A stretch of DNA of 64,000 nucleotides from Ptychodera flava (Eukaryota; Hemichordata; Enteropneusta; Ptychoderidae), in NCBI RefSeq assembly GCF_041260155.1, contig NC_091932.1, positions 25,448,746 through 25,512,745 on the forward strand, written 5' to 3'. The position numbers and the translations under genes are program-made. This document shows, piece after piece, positions 48,771-60,419 of the stretch (position 1 is its first letter; every line of letters starts with the position of its first letter). The notes below the pieces were generated by a model, which was not told the DNA's origin, ran no database searches, and saw nothing but the letters and a program-made list of their open reading frames with translations.

Positions 48771-49114
48771 TTAAGGTAGTACGCATCTCGAAAGTGAAAA
48801 ATTTCAACTTTTGCTCAAACTTTCCTCGGGGGAAACTTTGAACAATTATCTTTCAAAAAAAAACAGGATAAAATCAGAGGCCACCGTGCAAAGCTTGGTA
48901 CCAGAGAATAAATTATCTTGATTTGCAGATGTTTGAAATTCTGTTTTAACTCTTCAGAAAAATATTCAATCATCGACTTTCACAAAAAAGGACGTTGAAA
49001 ATTTTATTTACTGACTGAGCTTAAAATGAGCCTACACAAGTGATGGATCACTAAAGTATTATAAAAATAATTGAAAGTCCGACTATATTTACCCCGGGGC
49101 GCATTCTGTGGTAA
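48771..49114 (+). mobile_element. MITE family A copy 6
   Basis: The left end TTAAGGTAGTACGCATCTCG is the best preserved of the family. Landmarks AACTTTTGCTCAAACTTTCC and GAGGCCACCGTGCAAAGCTT follow, and the right end GGGGCGCATTCTGTGGTAA is altered. Confidence 0.72.
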
Positions 49115-50572
49115 GAATGGCTTTTGGTTCAGCTTAGACTTGCTTGGATGTGTGCACGCGTATGTTTAGAAAATGAAATCTGTATTAGCGGGCAAGTGAA
49201 AGAAAAATTGCAGAAGTATAAACTATGGCTATTTGAAAGCAACAATCGGACAGTCTGGCTGTAAACTTGAACGATATCACCAAATTCAGGTAACAGTAAC
49301 CCAGAGGCACTCAGACCACATATGTTTGGAGGAGAACGAATTAGTAGATTGTGTGTAACCTGACTTCATTGCCAAGACAGCAAAAACTGGAAACTAGAGG
49401 CGGCGTCGGGGAAAGCTTTGAAATGTTTTTGCTGAACACGTTGTCAATGTTGATTAGCCGCGTCATTTCCTTTCGTTTGTGCTTCCATGATTACACAATT
49501 CGATCACGCCTTGGGTATTTTTGCAACATTAAGCTAATACTCTGAATTCGACTCACTCCTTCCTGTCCCAAGAGGGTTACACAAATTGCTAAATTAGATA
49601 AAGGGAAAGACGGATTGAGTAAATTCGCGGTTTGAATTGAAATGATTATCCCCGCATTCAGAGGTGCTGTAAGCCAATCACAGTGCAGCAAGATGCACTC
49701 GTGACATTTGCTTTGAGTTAAAGGCGGCAAAAATTACGAAGGTAACGTTGGCAACGATAGTTTTGTCGACACAATCTCTTATCTATTTCCAATGCACCAC
49801 TGTTGGGCAGGGGATCATTTACTCGACGTAAAGCCCGCCGCACACGACAGAATTTATATGAGCAAACTTCCATTCGAGGCTGTTTGCTTAGCCATTTTAC
49901 TCTCGTCTGCAGGCGATATTTCGTGAGTTTTTCGTTTTATGCCGTTAAGCAATATATTCGTGATATTTGATATTTTTCCCCGCACGGAAAATACCTCGTC
50001 GTGCGCATCGGAGAAACTGATTTTCTTCACGTGTTTTTACTAAAGCGCACCTGTAAATCACATGACAGTACAGAATGATTGCCCACTTCATCGAAAACAA
50101 TGATTTTCTGCGTCGATATTCGCGCTCGCCGATTACGAATGCATATATATATTACATGCAAATGAGTAGAGCCAAGAAACACGGCAGACAAGATAGGGGA
50201 ATAAAATTGGTTTTCGATAAATTTCATTTAAATTTTCACATTATAGATCACGTAGTACCACACATTAGCCGATGTCGCACCTATGTCTGTCTGTCTGTCT
50301 GTCTGTCTGTCTTTTGGCGGAAAATCTCAAGAACGACTGATAGCATTGGAATGAAATCGGTTACATATATTTTGTTAAGGAAGAGCAAGAACTGATTAGT
50401 TTTTGGCGGTTGTTGCTTCCATATTTTATGCTCGTTTACATAATTGATGGTTATAGAAAGAAACGGATATACATTGAGAACGGCTGTACACGATTTGATA
50501 AGATTTGCTACAATATTAATCACACTAGAATACATCAAATTTTAAGGGGTGACGTCGAAGTTAATCCCTAAT
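49115..50572. other. intergenic, no gene recognised
   Basis: Only a short CTGT microsatellite (50282-50311) stands out. Frames on both strands lack recognisable features. Confidence 0.4.
50282..50311. repeat. (CTGT)n microsatellite
   Basis: Seven units of GTCT. Confidence 0.9.
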
Positions 50573-51180
50573 TAGCATATTTGATTGACTTTCCTAATTA
50601 GTGATGTAAATCTGGATTGATTCGACCAAAGTTGACAAAACTTGCTGTGTACATTGAAGATACTATAATATAACGTTATTGAAAGTCATTTAGCATTTTT
50701 AATTTAGCGAATTGCTGATTTGCATGTTTAACGAACTTTCCTAATTAAGGATGTGTATCTGAATTGACTCAATTAAAGTTGAAGAAACTTGCTATATTCA
50801 TGAAAGCTAGTATGATGTATCATTATTGAAGGTCATTTAGCATTTTAACTTAAGCTAATTACTATTTTACATATTTAATAAACTTTCCTTATTTAGGATA
50901 TATCTGGATTGACTCTATAAAAGTTTATGAAACTTACTGTGTACATTTAAGATACCATGACATAACATTATTAAAAGTCATTGAGTATATTTACTTTAGC
51001 CTATCACTAATTTGCATATTTAACGAAGTTTCCTCATAAGGGATATACATGTATCTCTGAACAGACTACATTAAAATCGATGAAACTTTGCTATTGAAGA
51101 CAGTGCGGTTTCACATTATTGAAAGTCATTTAACATTTTGACGTCAGTAATTACTAATTTGCATATGTAAGGAATCTTTC
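50573..51180. repeat. 145-bp satellite, four-plus diverged units
   Basis: The phrase TTTGCATATTTAACGAA with variants recurs at about 50573, 50720, 50872, 51011 and 51155 (periods 139-152 bp), each time followed by TTTCCTNATTA and, later, GAAACTTGCT and TTATTGAAAGTCATTTAGC. The array stops at a TA run at 51181. Confidence 0.85.
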
Positions 51181-51182
51181 TG

Positions 51183-51226
<44 letters not shown>

Positions 51227-51256
51227 TTATATACATATATATATATATATATATAT
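51181..51256. repeat. (TA)n microsatellite at the LINE 3' side
   Basis: TA repeat with CATA and TTTA interruptions between the satellite and the LINE tail. Confidence 0.9.
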
Positions 51257-52716
51257 AATAATAATAATATTTTAATAATATTTAATTCTTAAAAAACGCA
51301 CTCCACAGACGTCTCAGTGCGCTGAACACAAGTATTTAAAAGATACAAAAACAGCTAAAAACTCAAAAAACTACAATTATGAGTAAAACTTGGTAAAAAG
51401 ATGGGTCTTCAAACAACGTTTAAAAGAAGTAACATTTCTGGCACAACGAATTTCTGAGGGCAGTGCATTCCACAGCAAAGGAGCACATACCGAAAATGCT
51501 CTTTGACCGTAGGACTTATTAAAATATCCGCGAGGAGTTGTTAAACGCAATTTCTCAGAAGATCGCAGATTTCTTGACGGTACATACAGATCAATCAAAT
51601 CGGTCTGATAAAGCGGTGCATCACCTCTAACAATCTTAAAAGTAGTCAATAAAATTTTGAATTGAATACGAGCTTTCACAGGTAACCAGTGTAAATTAAT
51701 GAAAACAGGGGTGATGTGGTCGTATTTGCGTGTACCTGTGACGAGACGGGCTGCTGCATTTTGAACAGACTGCAGACGAGTCAGCTGGTCATTTGAGATG
51801 CCATAGAACAGACTGTTACAATAGTCAAGTCTAGAAGTAACGAATGCATGAATGAGTTTCTCAGTAGTGGGCTTGTCGAGTAATTTACGAATTTTACCGA
51901 TTCTTGATAAAGAGAAATATGCGTTCCTACAAAGTTGACTGATATGTTCACACATAAAGCCATCCCTGTTGAGAATAACACCAAGATTCCGAACGAAAGG
52001 AGAGGGAGTGATGTTAAGTCCACCAATCCTGAGGTTATTCAGTTCTGCCATATCGTGTTTCAAGCGTGATGAAAAATGAATAACTTCGGTCTTATTATTG
52101 TTCAGCACTAACATGTTACTTCTCATCCATCCGCGAATATCATCAACACATATTTCAACACCGGCGCTAACATCTTCAGCTTTATTGCAGATAATGTACA
52201 TCTGTGTGTCATCAGCGTACATCATGTAGTCAAGATTATGGCCTACTATAATATCCTCTAGTGGTGCTGTGTAGAGCGTGAATAAAATTGGCCCGAGGAC
52301 AGATCCCTGTGGAACGCCACACTTCACGTGCGAATGATGAGAAAACACAGTTCCAACCTTGACACGATGACTGCGATCGGCAAGATATGATCGAAACCAC
52401 GAAAGTACTGTACCAGTGATGCCAAATCTAGATTGGAGGCGATGTAATAAAATATTATGGTCGATCGTATCAAATGCGGCGGACAAATCAAGCATGACGA
52501 GAAGAACATCCTTCTTTTGATTCAGGGCAAGCACAATGTCGTTGTGGACGCGTAGTAGAGCAGTCTCAGTGCTATTGTTGGCACGATATGCACTCTGACA
52601 TCTTGTGAAAAGCTGATACCTGTTGAGATGATCGTACAACTGTTGGGCAACTATACGCTCAAGAACTTTTGATAGGAAAGGTAAGTTGGACACTGGTCTG
52701 TAGTTCTTCAAGATAT

Positions 52717-52721
<5 letters not shown>
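51257..52721 (-). mobile_element. 5'-truncated LINE, CR1/L2-type, with an open RT frame
   Basis: On the minus strand a single frame (stop near 51377) encodes about 445 residues from KNYRPVSNLPFLSKVLER to THLFTKFYS. RT motifs are in order: QSAYRANNSTETALL, LDLSAAFDTIDHNILLHRL, GVPQGSVLGPILF, and the catalytic YADD in MMYADDTQMY (about residue 165). The C-terminal signature YGQRAFSVCAPLLWNALP is typical of CR1/L2/Rex-like LINEs. The endonuclease and ORF1 are missing; truncation falls at the (TA)n near 52722. The 3' UTR has a CGCACT/AGTGCG stem (51298-51321) and an ATT/TA tail, as in this group. Lack of stops suggests a young copy. Confidence 0.9.

Positions 52722-52809
<88 letters not shown>
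52722..52809. repeat. (TA)n microsatellite at the LINE 5' side
   Basis: About 88 bp of pure TA directly at the truncated 5' end of the LINE. Confidence 0.95.
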
Positions 52810-52812
<3 letters not shown>

Positions 52813-53786
52813 AACTAAACCCGGACCCTAGTTCATATTATCCAATCAACAACAAAGGAAAGAATGATTATCGTACTATTTGAGTTGCAGTTTATGTTGA
52901 GGTTTATTTCACTACACACTTATGGTGATAAAAAAGTTTACAATGATTAGCCGGCAGTAATGTTTAAACAGAACAGAAACTCTAGAAACGCCTCTATTCA
53001 AGTTCATATCATTCACACGTGTTGTATTGACAGACACTGTCCAGAATTGTTCAGAGTTCAGAGTCCACATCGATCCTGTTGCTTCCAGTTCGGGCGGGAA
53101 ACTGATTCACACAAAACGTCCTCCAGACAGTTCTCCTTTGGGATTTACTCATTAGCAGTCCAAACGCTTCCGTCAATGGGTTTGTATATCGGAAACTAGA
53201 AGTTCATAGGCCATGCAAAAAGAAAGAGCATAAGCTCTTGAATCAGCAGATCGTGATATCAGCTGGATCTTACTAATCCATGGCATAGCAATGCCATTCT
53301 AGTCACTATGTCAAGGTGAACAAATTCAATTTAATGTCAAATTATTGGTATTCAAGAATCAAAACAAAAAGTACAAAACTACTAAACAAATCAATCTAAT
53401 ACTGTGTAAGCTTGAGATTCAGAATGGCTCACAGTCCAATTGGGAAAGCACATGGTCCTTCCAATACATCTCACAAAGGGTGTGGTCTCAAACTTCAAAA
53501 AATACACTATGAAAACACGTTACAAATCCAGTATTGCAACAAATGTGAAAACCTACCTAAAAGTTTATAAGCTATGCAAAAAGACCAACCACGTCGTCTT
53601 GGTTACTGGCAGGAAGAACTAATTCGATTCGACCGAGTCTCTGCCCGCAAAAGCACCACTCCACGCAGTATCTGTCTGCTCGCAGTGCATTGTGGGAGAT
53701 AACGGTAAATCAAGGAATTCCATCTGATTACTCAACTGTCAGATGGGATGGAAGATCAAATCACGTGACTTACTTCGTAACCGGGG

Positions 53787-53787
<1 letters not shown>
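52810..53787. other. intergenic, no gene recognised
   Basis: No recognisable coding or repeat structure. GCATTGTGGGAGATAACGG near 53684 is followed by ordinary sequence. Confidence 0.4.
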
Positions 53788-53874
<87 letters not shown>

Positions 53875-53893
53875 TTTTATATATATATATACT

Positions 53894-53948
<55 letters not shown>
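53788..53948. repeat. compound (AC)n-(TA)n microsatellite
   Basis: About 60 bp of AC followed by about 100 bp of TA with a few T insertions. Confidence 0.95.
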
Positions 53949-53951
<3 letters not shown>

Positions 53952-54199
53952 TGAATGGACTTGATCAAAGTTGAAGAAAATTATATACTGAAACACGGGA
54001 GCATTTTCAGTTCTTATTTGTGTTCATTTCAAGTTGCTACCACATGTATCAATCAACACTGTAAATTAAGGGACCTGTTTTAGGCATATTCCTATTTTAC
54101 CACACATCATAAGAAAAACACTGCTGGACAGAATTGTCCCGAGGTTATCGTTCGCCCAGTTAAAGCTATGAATTCGTTTCTACGCTTCGATAAAGTTTG

Positions 54200-54680
54200 T
54201 ATGTGCGATGTGTGATAGTGAGCATGCGTGCGTGAGTGCTTCACGAACTCAACAACGTGTGGAGCGGTCTCAGTCAGAAAACTGTAACAACTTAGCCGGC
54301 TATTGAACCACTCTTTTTTGGGAGTGGAGATTTAGCCGAGCGGTTCTCTCTGTGGCCTCTCCGCTAGGCGACTGATGCCGTATGTTGTGGGTTCGAACCC
54401 GATTGAAAACTAGCCGTATTTCCATAGATCCGACCGGTCTATACAGAAGGTAAAAAATTACATCACAATGTCGGGTATGTGTTGTGTCGGGATTGTCTCA
54501 GAAGACAAGACAGCTGGTTGGAGAAGACCCTAATCAAGGTGTTAATAGCTCTTCATAGTGACATGGCAGTGACCCATCACTACAAAGAGTTTATGTATCG
54601 CACAGGTCAGAACCTACCGGCCACGCTTCGTATGACCGATCTGGCATGAGCTCACGTCCAATAAGAACTACGTATTACTG
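54200..54680 (+). mobile_element. tRNA-derived SINE-like repeat
   Basis: A polymerase III A-box-like TTTAGCCGAGCGG (54331-54343) and a perfect B-box-like GGGTTCGAACCC (54389-54400) are spaced as in a Ser/Leu-type tRNA. A body of about 280 bp follows. Unusually, about 130 bp upstream of the A-box also belong to the repeat, because they recur with the A-box at 61745-61896 on the other strand. The 3' limit is a guess. Confidence 0.65.
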
Positions 54681-56594
54681 TTAGGGTACTTCAAACGTTG
54701 ATACAAACTAGTTTGTATATCAGCACACTTTAAGGAGAAGGAAAAGGAGAAGTCCGCTTTTTCTCGAACACAACTAATGAAAATGTCTTCAAAGGTCCAG
54801 CTTCTGTCTCTTCAAAAACGTTAACTTTACACGTGGTTGTAATACAACCGCCAACACAGCCAAATGTTTACATAATTTAAAATGGGGTTACAACGGTTTG
54901 TCAATATCACGCGAGACACTGCCACAGTAAAAATAGAGTCTCGTGATGTTGACACAACGTGGCTGCAATTAAGTGTTAAGTAAATAGAAGGGAAACTATT
55001 AGCAGCGACACATCATACCGCCCTCCGCCCTACAGCGGTAGCGCGTACAATATTCATAGAGAAAAAACGCAAAATGTTCAAAAATAAATCAAGTCATCCA
55101 TTTACCCTCTAAATCACAGATCTAGAGTCATAGACTATTACCTGGTTTGGTGCAAATGAGTCTTTATAAACTATCTACCACGAAACTAAAAATCGACCTG
55201 CCCCTGATAAAAGCAATACAGAAATAGCATTAAAAGGCAGTAAGTAACAAGAGACAGCTGAAAATCAGTTCTAAACATGAGTATGAGAGAGGGTGGCTGA
55301 AAAACACCAGCAGCTCCCGTTACGACGATATACTGTGAGCAAAAAGGCGGCAGGAAATTAGGTCGTGTTGAGGTCAACGCTGATTGGTTGCAAGTGGGGT
55401 CATGTGACCGTCTACGAAAGCGCAATTTAAACATTGCTCAAAGAGCCAGCACTTTACCGTCCCCAGTGTATGAAAATCAAACGCTTTTCACAATCAATTT
55501 GATATAAAAATTGATATATCGCAAAGGTTGCCACTGGAGCTTACGTCGTAGCATGGTGTACACGACGGTTTTGTGTGCTAGTGTCACAATTGACTGTAAG
55601 TATGTCACTGAACCTTTAAATCACCCGATGATGCAGCCTTAATGAACTGGTCGGTGAACAAGTATAGTGTCCTGTTAAAATCAATCAGTCCATATTGAAT
55701 CTAAATACTGAGTGCTACGATAAAATATAAATAAACATGTGAAACGCTCATTCATTTTTTAGTATCAGTGCGCTGGCTACATCGTGTCAACAATAAAACG
55801 CGAACATGCACGAAAATAATTGACTTGTGTCAGAATGGACGAACTTTATTCGTGATATCTAATCAAATGATGTCTACCCTAGATCTAAACAATATTGATG
55901 ACGTCAAACATAGGCACCTGTACATAAATCATAAATCGATATTCAAAACGACCTCATTTTATATCAGACTTTATCAGACTTTACATGTTTTAACTATATT
56001 GCAACACAATCAAAATAACCACGAGTGTTATACAATTAACACATAATAGTTACATTAATTTATGCATGTTCTCAGTGCAGATATCTTGTTATACAAAAGT
56101 TTCCCTTGTTAGAAGTAATTTGGTAGAAACTCTTACACATACCAGCCATGCTTAACGCCTGTGATGAAATGAGCTCGTCTTGAGAATTATTGAAGTAGTA
56201 GCGGCGAGAAAAACATCACCTTTATAATGTCTGTACTGTGCATGAATCACGGCAACGGAGTTTCTACAGCACTTAACCTTATCTTCTAGTACGCGACTCG
56301 CGAACGTGCTTGGAGCGAGCGACATTGCGCCTAAAATCCACCTCAGGGCCTGGGGTTACCAGATATAAATCAGACAGGAACTTGCAACGGAAGCCCCGTT
56401 CTACTGGTCCGTTATTCATCCTGTTACACTTCCTTCTACTTTTGATTCATCATTTATGCAGGGTATAAAATCTCACCCGCCAAGGAAACCTATTACATTA
56501 TTGGTCTTAAATGCGCTTGGCGTTTATACCTACGAAGTGAAATCGTTCTTGAAAATGTCAAAATGACGTGGTGGAGAATCCTGGTATTTTAAAT
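54681..56594. other. intergenic, no gene recognised
   Basis: A small imperfect hairpin (GTCAATATCACG...CGTGATGTTGAC) lies near 54899-54952. Nothing else was recognised. Confidence 0.4.
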
Positions 56595-56716
56595 ATGGCC
56601 AATGAAGTCATCGAGTGACGAAACAAGGATAGCCGGATGATGGCCAATGAAGTCATCGAGTGACGAAACAAGGATAACCGGATGATGGCCACTGAAGTCA
56701 TCGAGTGACCGGATGA
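56595..56716. repeat. 45-bp minisatellite, about 2.7 units
   Basis: ATGGCCAATGAAGTCATCGA starts units at 56595 and 56640, and ATGGCCACTGAAGTCATCGA at 56685. The third unit lacks about 14 internal bases. The first two differ by one base. Confidence 0.92.
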
Positions 56717-57539
56717 TGGCTTCATACACCAGAGCCTTAGCCTGTAAAGGAATAATTCATTACTATTAGGTTAGTTTCGGTAAAGAAAAGGGGGGCAGTG
56801 AGATATTTTGCTTTTGCAGAGCTTTCAGTAAACTTATCAGATAACATTGCAAACTTACTTTGCTTGAGACACACACTTACAGCATAGTATGTGACCCCAA
56901 ACAATATAGCATTTCCTGTTTACAGGCTAAAAGTTTGGTAACCGTGTTTTGGCCGGCATCATACCATAACAGTGGAAAGCTCGACAAGACTGAACTGAAC
57001 ATGTAAAATATCAACACGATTCAAACTTGCAAAAAATGAAATTTGATAAGCAAAATATTAATAATACAAGTACAGCTTGATGCAATCTTCATCTAAAGTT
57101 ACTGTCCGAAAGTAATGATGCATTTACATCTAATACTGACATTTAGAGTTTGAAATAATTCAATACTCAAAAATCAGCTGAGCTTAATTATTGAGACCAT
57201 ATACTCATCAAAACACTTTTTAATATTTCTATCGTCACTTGGGGACTAGTGAACCATATTACTGTATGTCAGCATAGTCGCAAGATTGTATTGAAAAAAC
57301 TTAGGTTGTAAGGTGGTTCCTATGTTAAACACAAGTAAAATGGATGACCAACTATTGCATATTGAATGGTTTATCTCTGCGTTGTAGTTTCCTAAGAGGA
57401 ATTGACACCACTACAGGTTGTCTCACCTGTGTTGAAAAAGGGCATCTTTATAAGTTCAGGTGTCTTTTGAGATGAGCATAATGGGGTGATAAACAGTTGG
57501 AGGTGCGCCAAGCTGTGATGTTTTGATCGCGAAATACTT

Positions 57540-58185
57540 ACGCGGTTACGTAATAATGAGATCATCACTGGTCAGATTCTGTGTATCAAACCAATTTGAA
57601 ACAAAATGAGATGGCCAAACTAGGCATGTCCTAACGTATTTGGTTAATTTTTCATTGATTTATCAAGACATGTTTTGTCATTAAGAGTTTGTACATGATA
57701 CGCTTATCATGGTTTCAACTTATTTTTAGCTTCTCTGACGTCATACTTGTCAGTATTGTCGCTACTTAAAGCACGTGTCTAATAAATAACTTTTTGATTG
57801 ACAAGCACATTCAATACTATTCAAAGAAAGAAATAAACATAATCAATATACACCTTCAAATACGAAAAATTGGGATTGAAATCATGATGCTTTTTATGGT
57901 AAATTATTTACACTATTCCATAATAATGAGGCCATGACTGGGTAGATTCTGCGCATCGCCCTAAACTGAATGAAGTGTCGAAAAAAGGCATGTCCTAACG
58001 TATATTTGTTTAATTCAGTGTTTTATCATGAGTGGCTTTGTTATTTTAAGTTTATACACAATACGCCTATCATGTTTTGCACTTATTTTTAGCTACTTTG
58101 ACGTCATACCTGTCAGCGCTGCCGCTTTGCAAAACACCGGCCTAATAAATAACTTTTTGTTTGAAAGACTCTTTCAATATCATTC

Positions 58186-58186
<1 letters not shown>
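57540..58186. repeat. direct duplication of about 290 bp, period 367
   Basis: GCATGTCCTAACGTAT (57623; 57990), TTATTTTTAGCT (about 57719; 58082), TGACGTCATAC and CTAATAAATAACTTTTTG recur in the same order in both copies. They are roughly 75-80% alike by eye. Confidence 0.8.

Positions 58187-58265
<79 letters not shown>
58187..58265. repeat. (TA)n microsatellite
   Basis: About 79 bp of pure TA at the right edge of the duplication. Confidence 0.95.
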
Positions 58266-58267
<2 letters not shown>

Positions 58268-59767
58268 CAAACATCTATGTGAACATATAAGCCAATTAGG
58301 TTGACATTAGATATAACATCTCCCATTCCATTCCTCTACCCGATTAATCTAATATTGTCACGTGGGAGTGGTATAGGTTCGTTTGTTTGTTTGTTTGTTG
58401 CAAGTCTAGTTTGGATGTAAATCAGGTAACCCCTGAACCCCTACGTCATTGTAACTTTAGATATATAACAAAATCCGTTAAAGCTAGTTCCTGAGATTTG
58501 ATGTTGTCTTGCCAAAGGTAAGGTGATTCATTGAGCAGAACAATTACTTTGGTATATAGTAGGAGAACTTTACTGGTAAGTATGCAAAATTCCTATCCAT
58601 TTCATTATGATTCATATCAACCATTGCTCCACATTGTACAGTATATACACTTAATATATATATATTAATGTGCTGGTGTAATCATAGCTATGTCTAGATG
58701 AGTATCCCACTGCAGCTAAATCGATATCGTTGTTGTACTTAAATCAAAAGACGAGCATCGAAACTTTGTACCATGAAACAGAGTTGTTACCCATGTCGCC
58801 GTATAATTTATGCATACGACCAATGTGAGACGTACGCAATTCTATTATTTAGAGCTACGCCGCACTATATATGTCGCAGACACAAAACCATCTGTCATGC
58901 ACATAGCGGTTTTAAACCCTTGACCATTGACTGGAAAATGACTGCTCCTGAATCCCATCGTAATACAAAAAGTTTGCATGTACTTAAACGCAATCAAAGG
59001 GGATTTCAGATCTAGCTTGTATGTCATTGCACACATGTGTGCACGTTTTATCCATTTAGGGATAAGTCTACCATTTTGTACTGGCTGAGCATGTTTTCAC
59101 CCGATTACTGGTAAATAGCTTCATGTATCATTGCATCATGTCATGACTCATTTGCGAACAACGCTGACAGCAAAATGGACAAATCAAGTTTAAAGTACAG
59201 ACGCTTACCAATTTGTAAATTTGTATATTGTGGGTGGATGAGTCTCACAAATCGCTTCTCCATCTGAATTACGTCAAACACCTTAACCTCATTTATTGAC
59301 CTCTGGTAAGGCCTAACAACCAAAATATCTCGTGTGTGACAAAGTATCACATTAAGTCAATGAACGCCTAAGTTTGAAAAAAAACCCAACAAATTTGTGA
59401 TCACTGTGGTTGAGGATAAGGTAATGAATTAAATTTATCGCATGTTCTCGTATAGGTATGTCATAGGAAGCGACTCGTGAAACTGAGGGGTATGACAAAG
59501 TTACTGAAAGGAATTGACAGAAACCAAAAATGGCACAAGTAAGATAGAGATACAAAGACGAGCAATGTCGACATAAAGGGAGATAATATCCTAAAACCTT
59601 TGATAGCAATAGGTAAACGAAGCAAGTATAGTTCAGGCGCATTGCGCACAGGAATAGTAGATGAACAACGAAGTAACAGTAGTTACCTAGTTCTACTGGA
59701 ATAAAATGATCCTTTGTGTTATCAACTTATTATGGTGTGAAGTATTTTGGTATTCATAAATGTTAAA
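58266..59767. other. intergenic or upstream of gene 4
   Basis: A (GTTT)n tract of four units at 58379-58397. No lipid-anchor exon like those of genes 2 and 3 was found here. Possible donors (GTAAGG near 58519, GTAAGT near 58576) lack a matching coding exon. Confidence 0.4.
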
Positions 59768-60083
59768 AAATCTATGAAAGTTGAAATATGTTTGTTGCTA
59801 GAAGAGGGGCAGTCATCGATATTTTAAAATAGTTCGACCTGGAAAAAGTTATTGTTTCAAGGTCTTTTACTTTGGATCAGTATTCATCTAATAGATAAGG
59901 TGACATTTCTCAATTTTAGTCAGTGGAAATCTATGAAAGTTGAAATATGTTTGTTGCCTAGAAGAGGGGCAGTCATCGATATTTTAAAATAGTTCGACCT
60001 GGAAAACGTTATTGTTTCAAGGTCTTTTACTTTGGATCAGTGTTCATCTAATAGATAAGGTGACATTTCTCAATTTTAGTCAT
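59768..60083. repeat. 159-bp tandem duplication just upstream of gene 4
   Basis: TCTATGAAAGTTGAAATATG starts copies at 59771 and 59930. The two differ at only a few positions (for example TTGCTAG versus TTGCCTAG). Each ends TTTCTCAATTTTAGTCA, which resembles a splice acceptor. Confidence 0.93.
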
Positions 60084-60134
60084 ATGTATGTGTTCATCAA
60101 ATGTCAAACTGACTGGTGAATTTCCGTGTAATAG

Positions 60135-60419
60135 GTGATATGGACAAAGCTTCCGCGTCCAAAATACGGGAAAAGTTCAACACATATGATGAAGATGGTG
60201 ATGGTTCCATCACCATAGCTGAACTCAAGAATGGCTTGAAGAAAGATGGCATACCCTGCAATGATGATGCTGAGCTCGATCAGCTGATGAAGATAATTGA
60301 CACCGATGGTGATGAGCGAATCGACTTCGCGGAGTTCACTGTATTCTACATGCAGAAAATGATCGATCCCGGACAAGAGGGAGTGAAGAAAGCAAATCTA
60401 TTTGCTATCAAAAAGCAAA
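60135..60419 (+). CDS. gene 4: EF-hands 1-2 exon
   Basis: If 60135 is an acceptor, the exon is 285 bases, phase 1 in and out, ending at a GTGAGT donor. If translation begins at 60140, the five bases before are 5' UTR. The pyrimidine tract before 60134 is weak, which leaves both options open. Confidence 0.75.

Noticed and set aside
53743-53787. MGWKIKSRD start as an anchor exon for gene 4
   Set aside because: No phase-1 donor follows before the AC repeat, and Trp replaces the palmitoylated Cys.
54331-54400. Functional tRNA gene
   Set aside because: A- and B-boxes are present, but no clean acceptor stem pairing was seen and the region recurs as part of a longer repeat.
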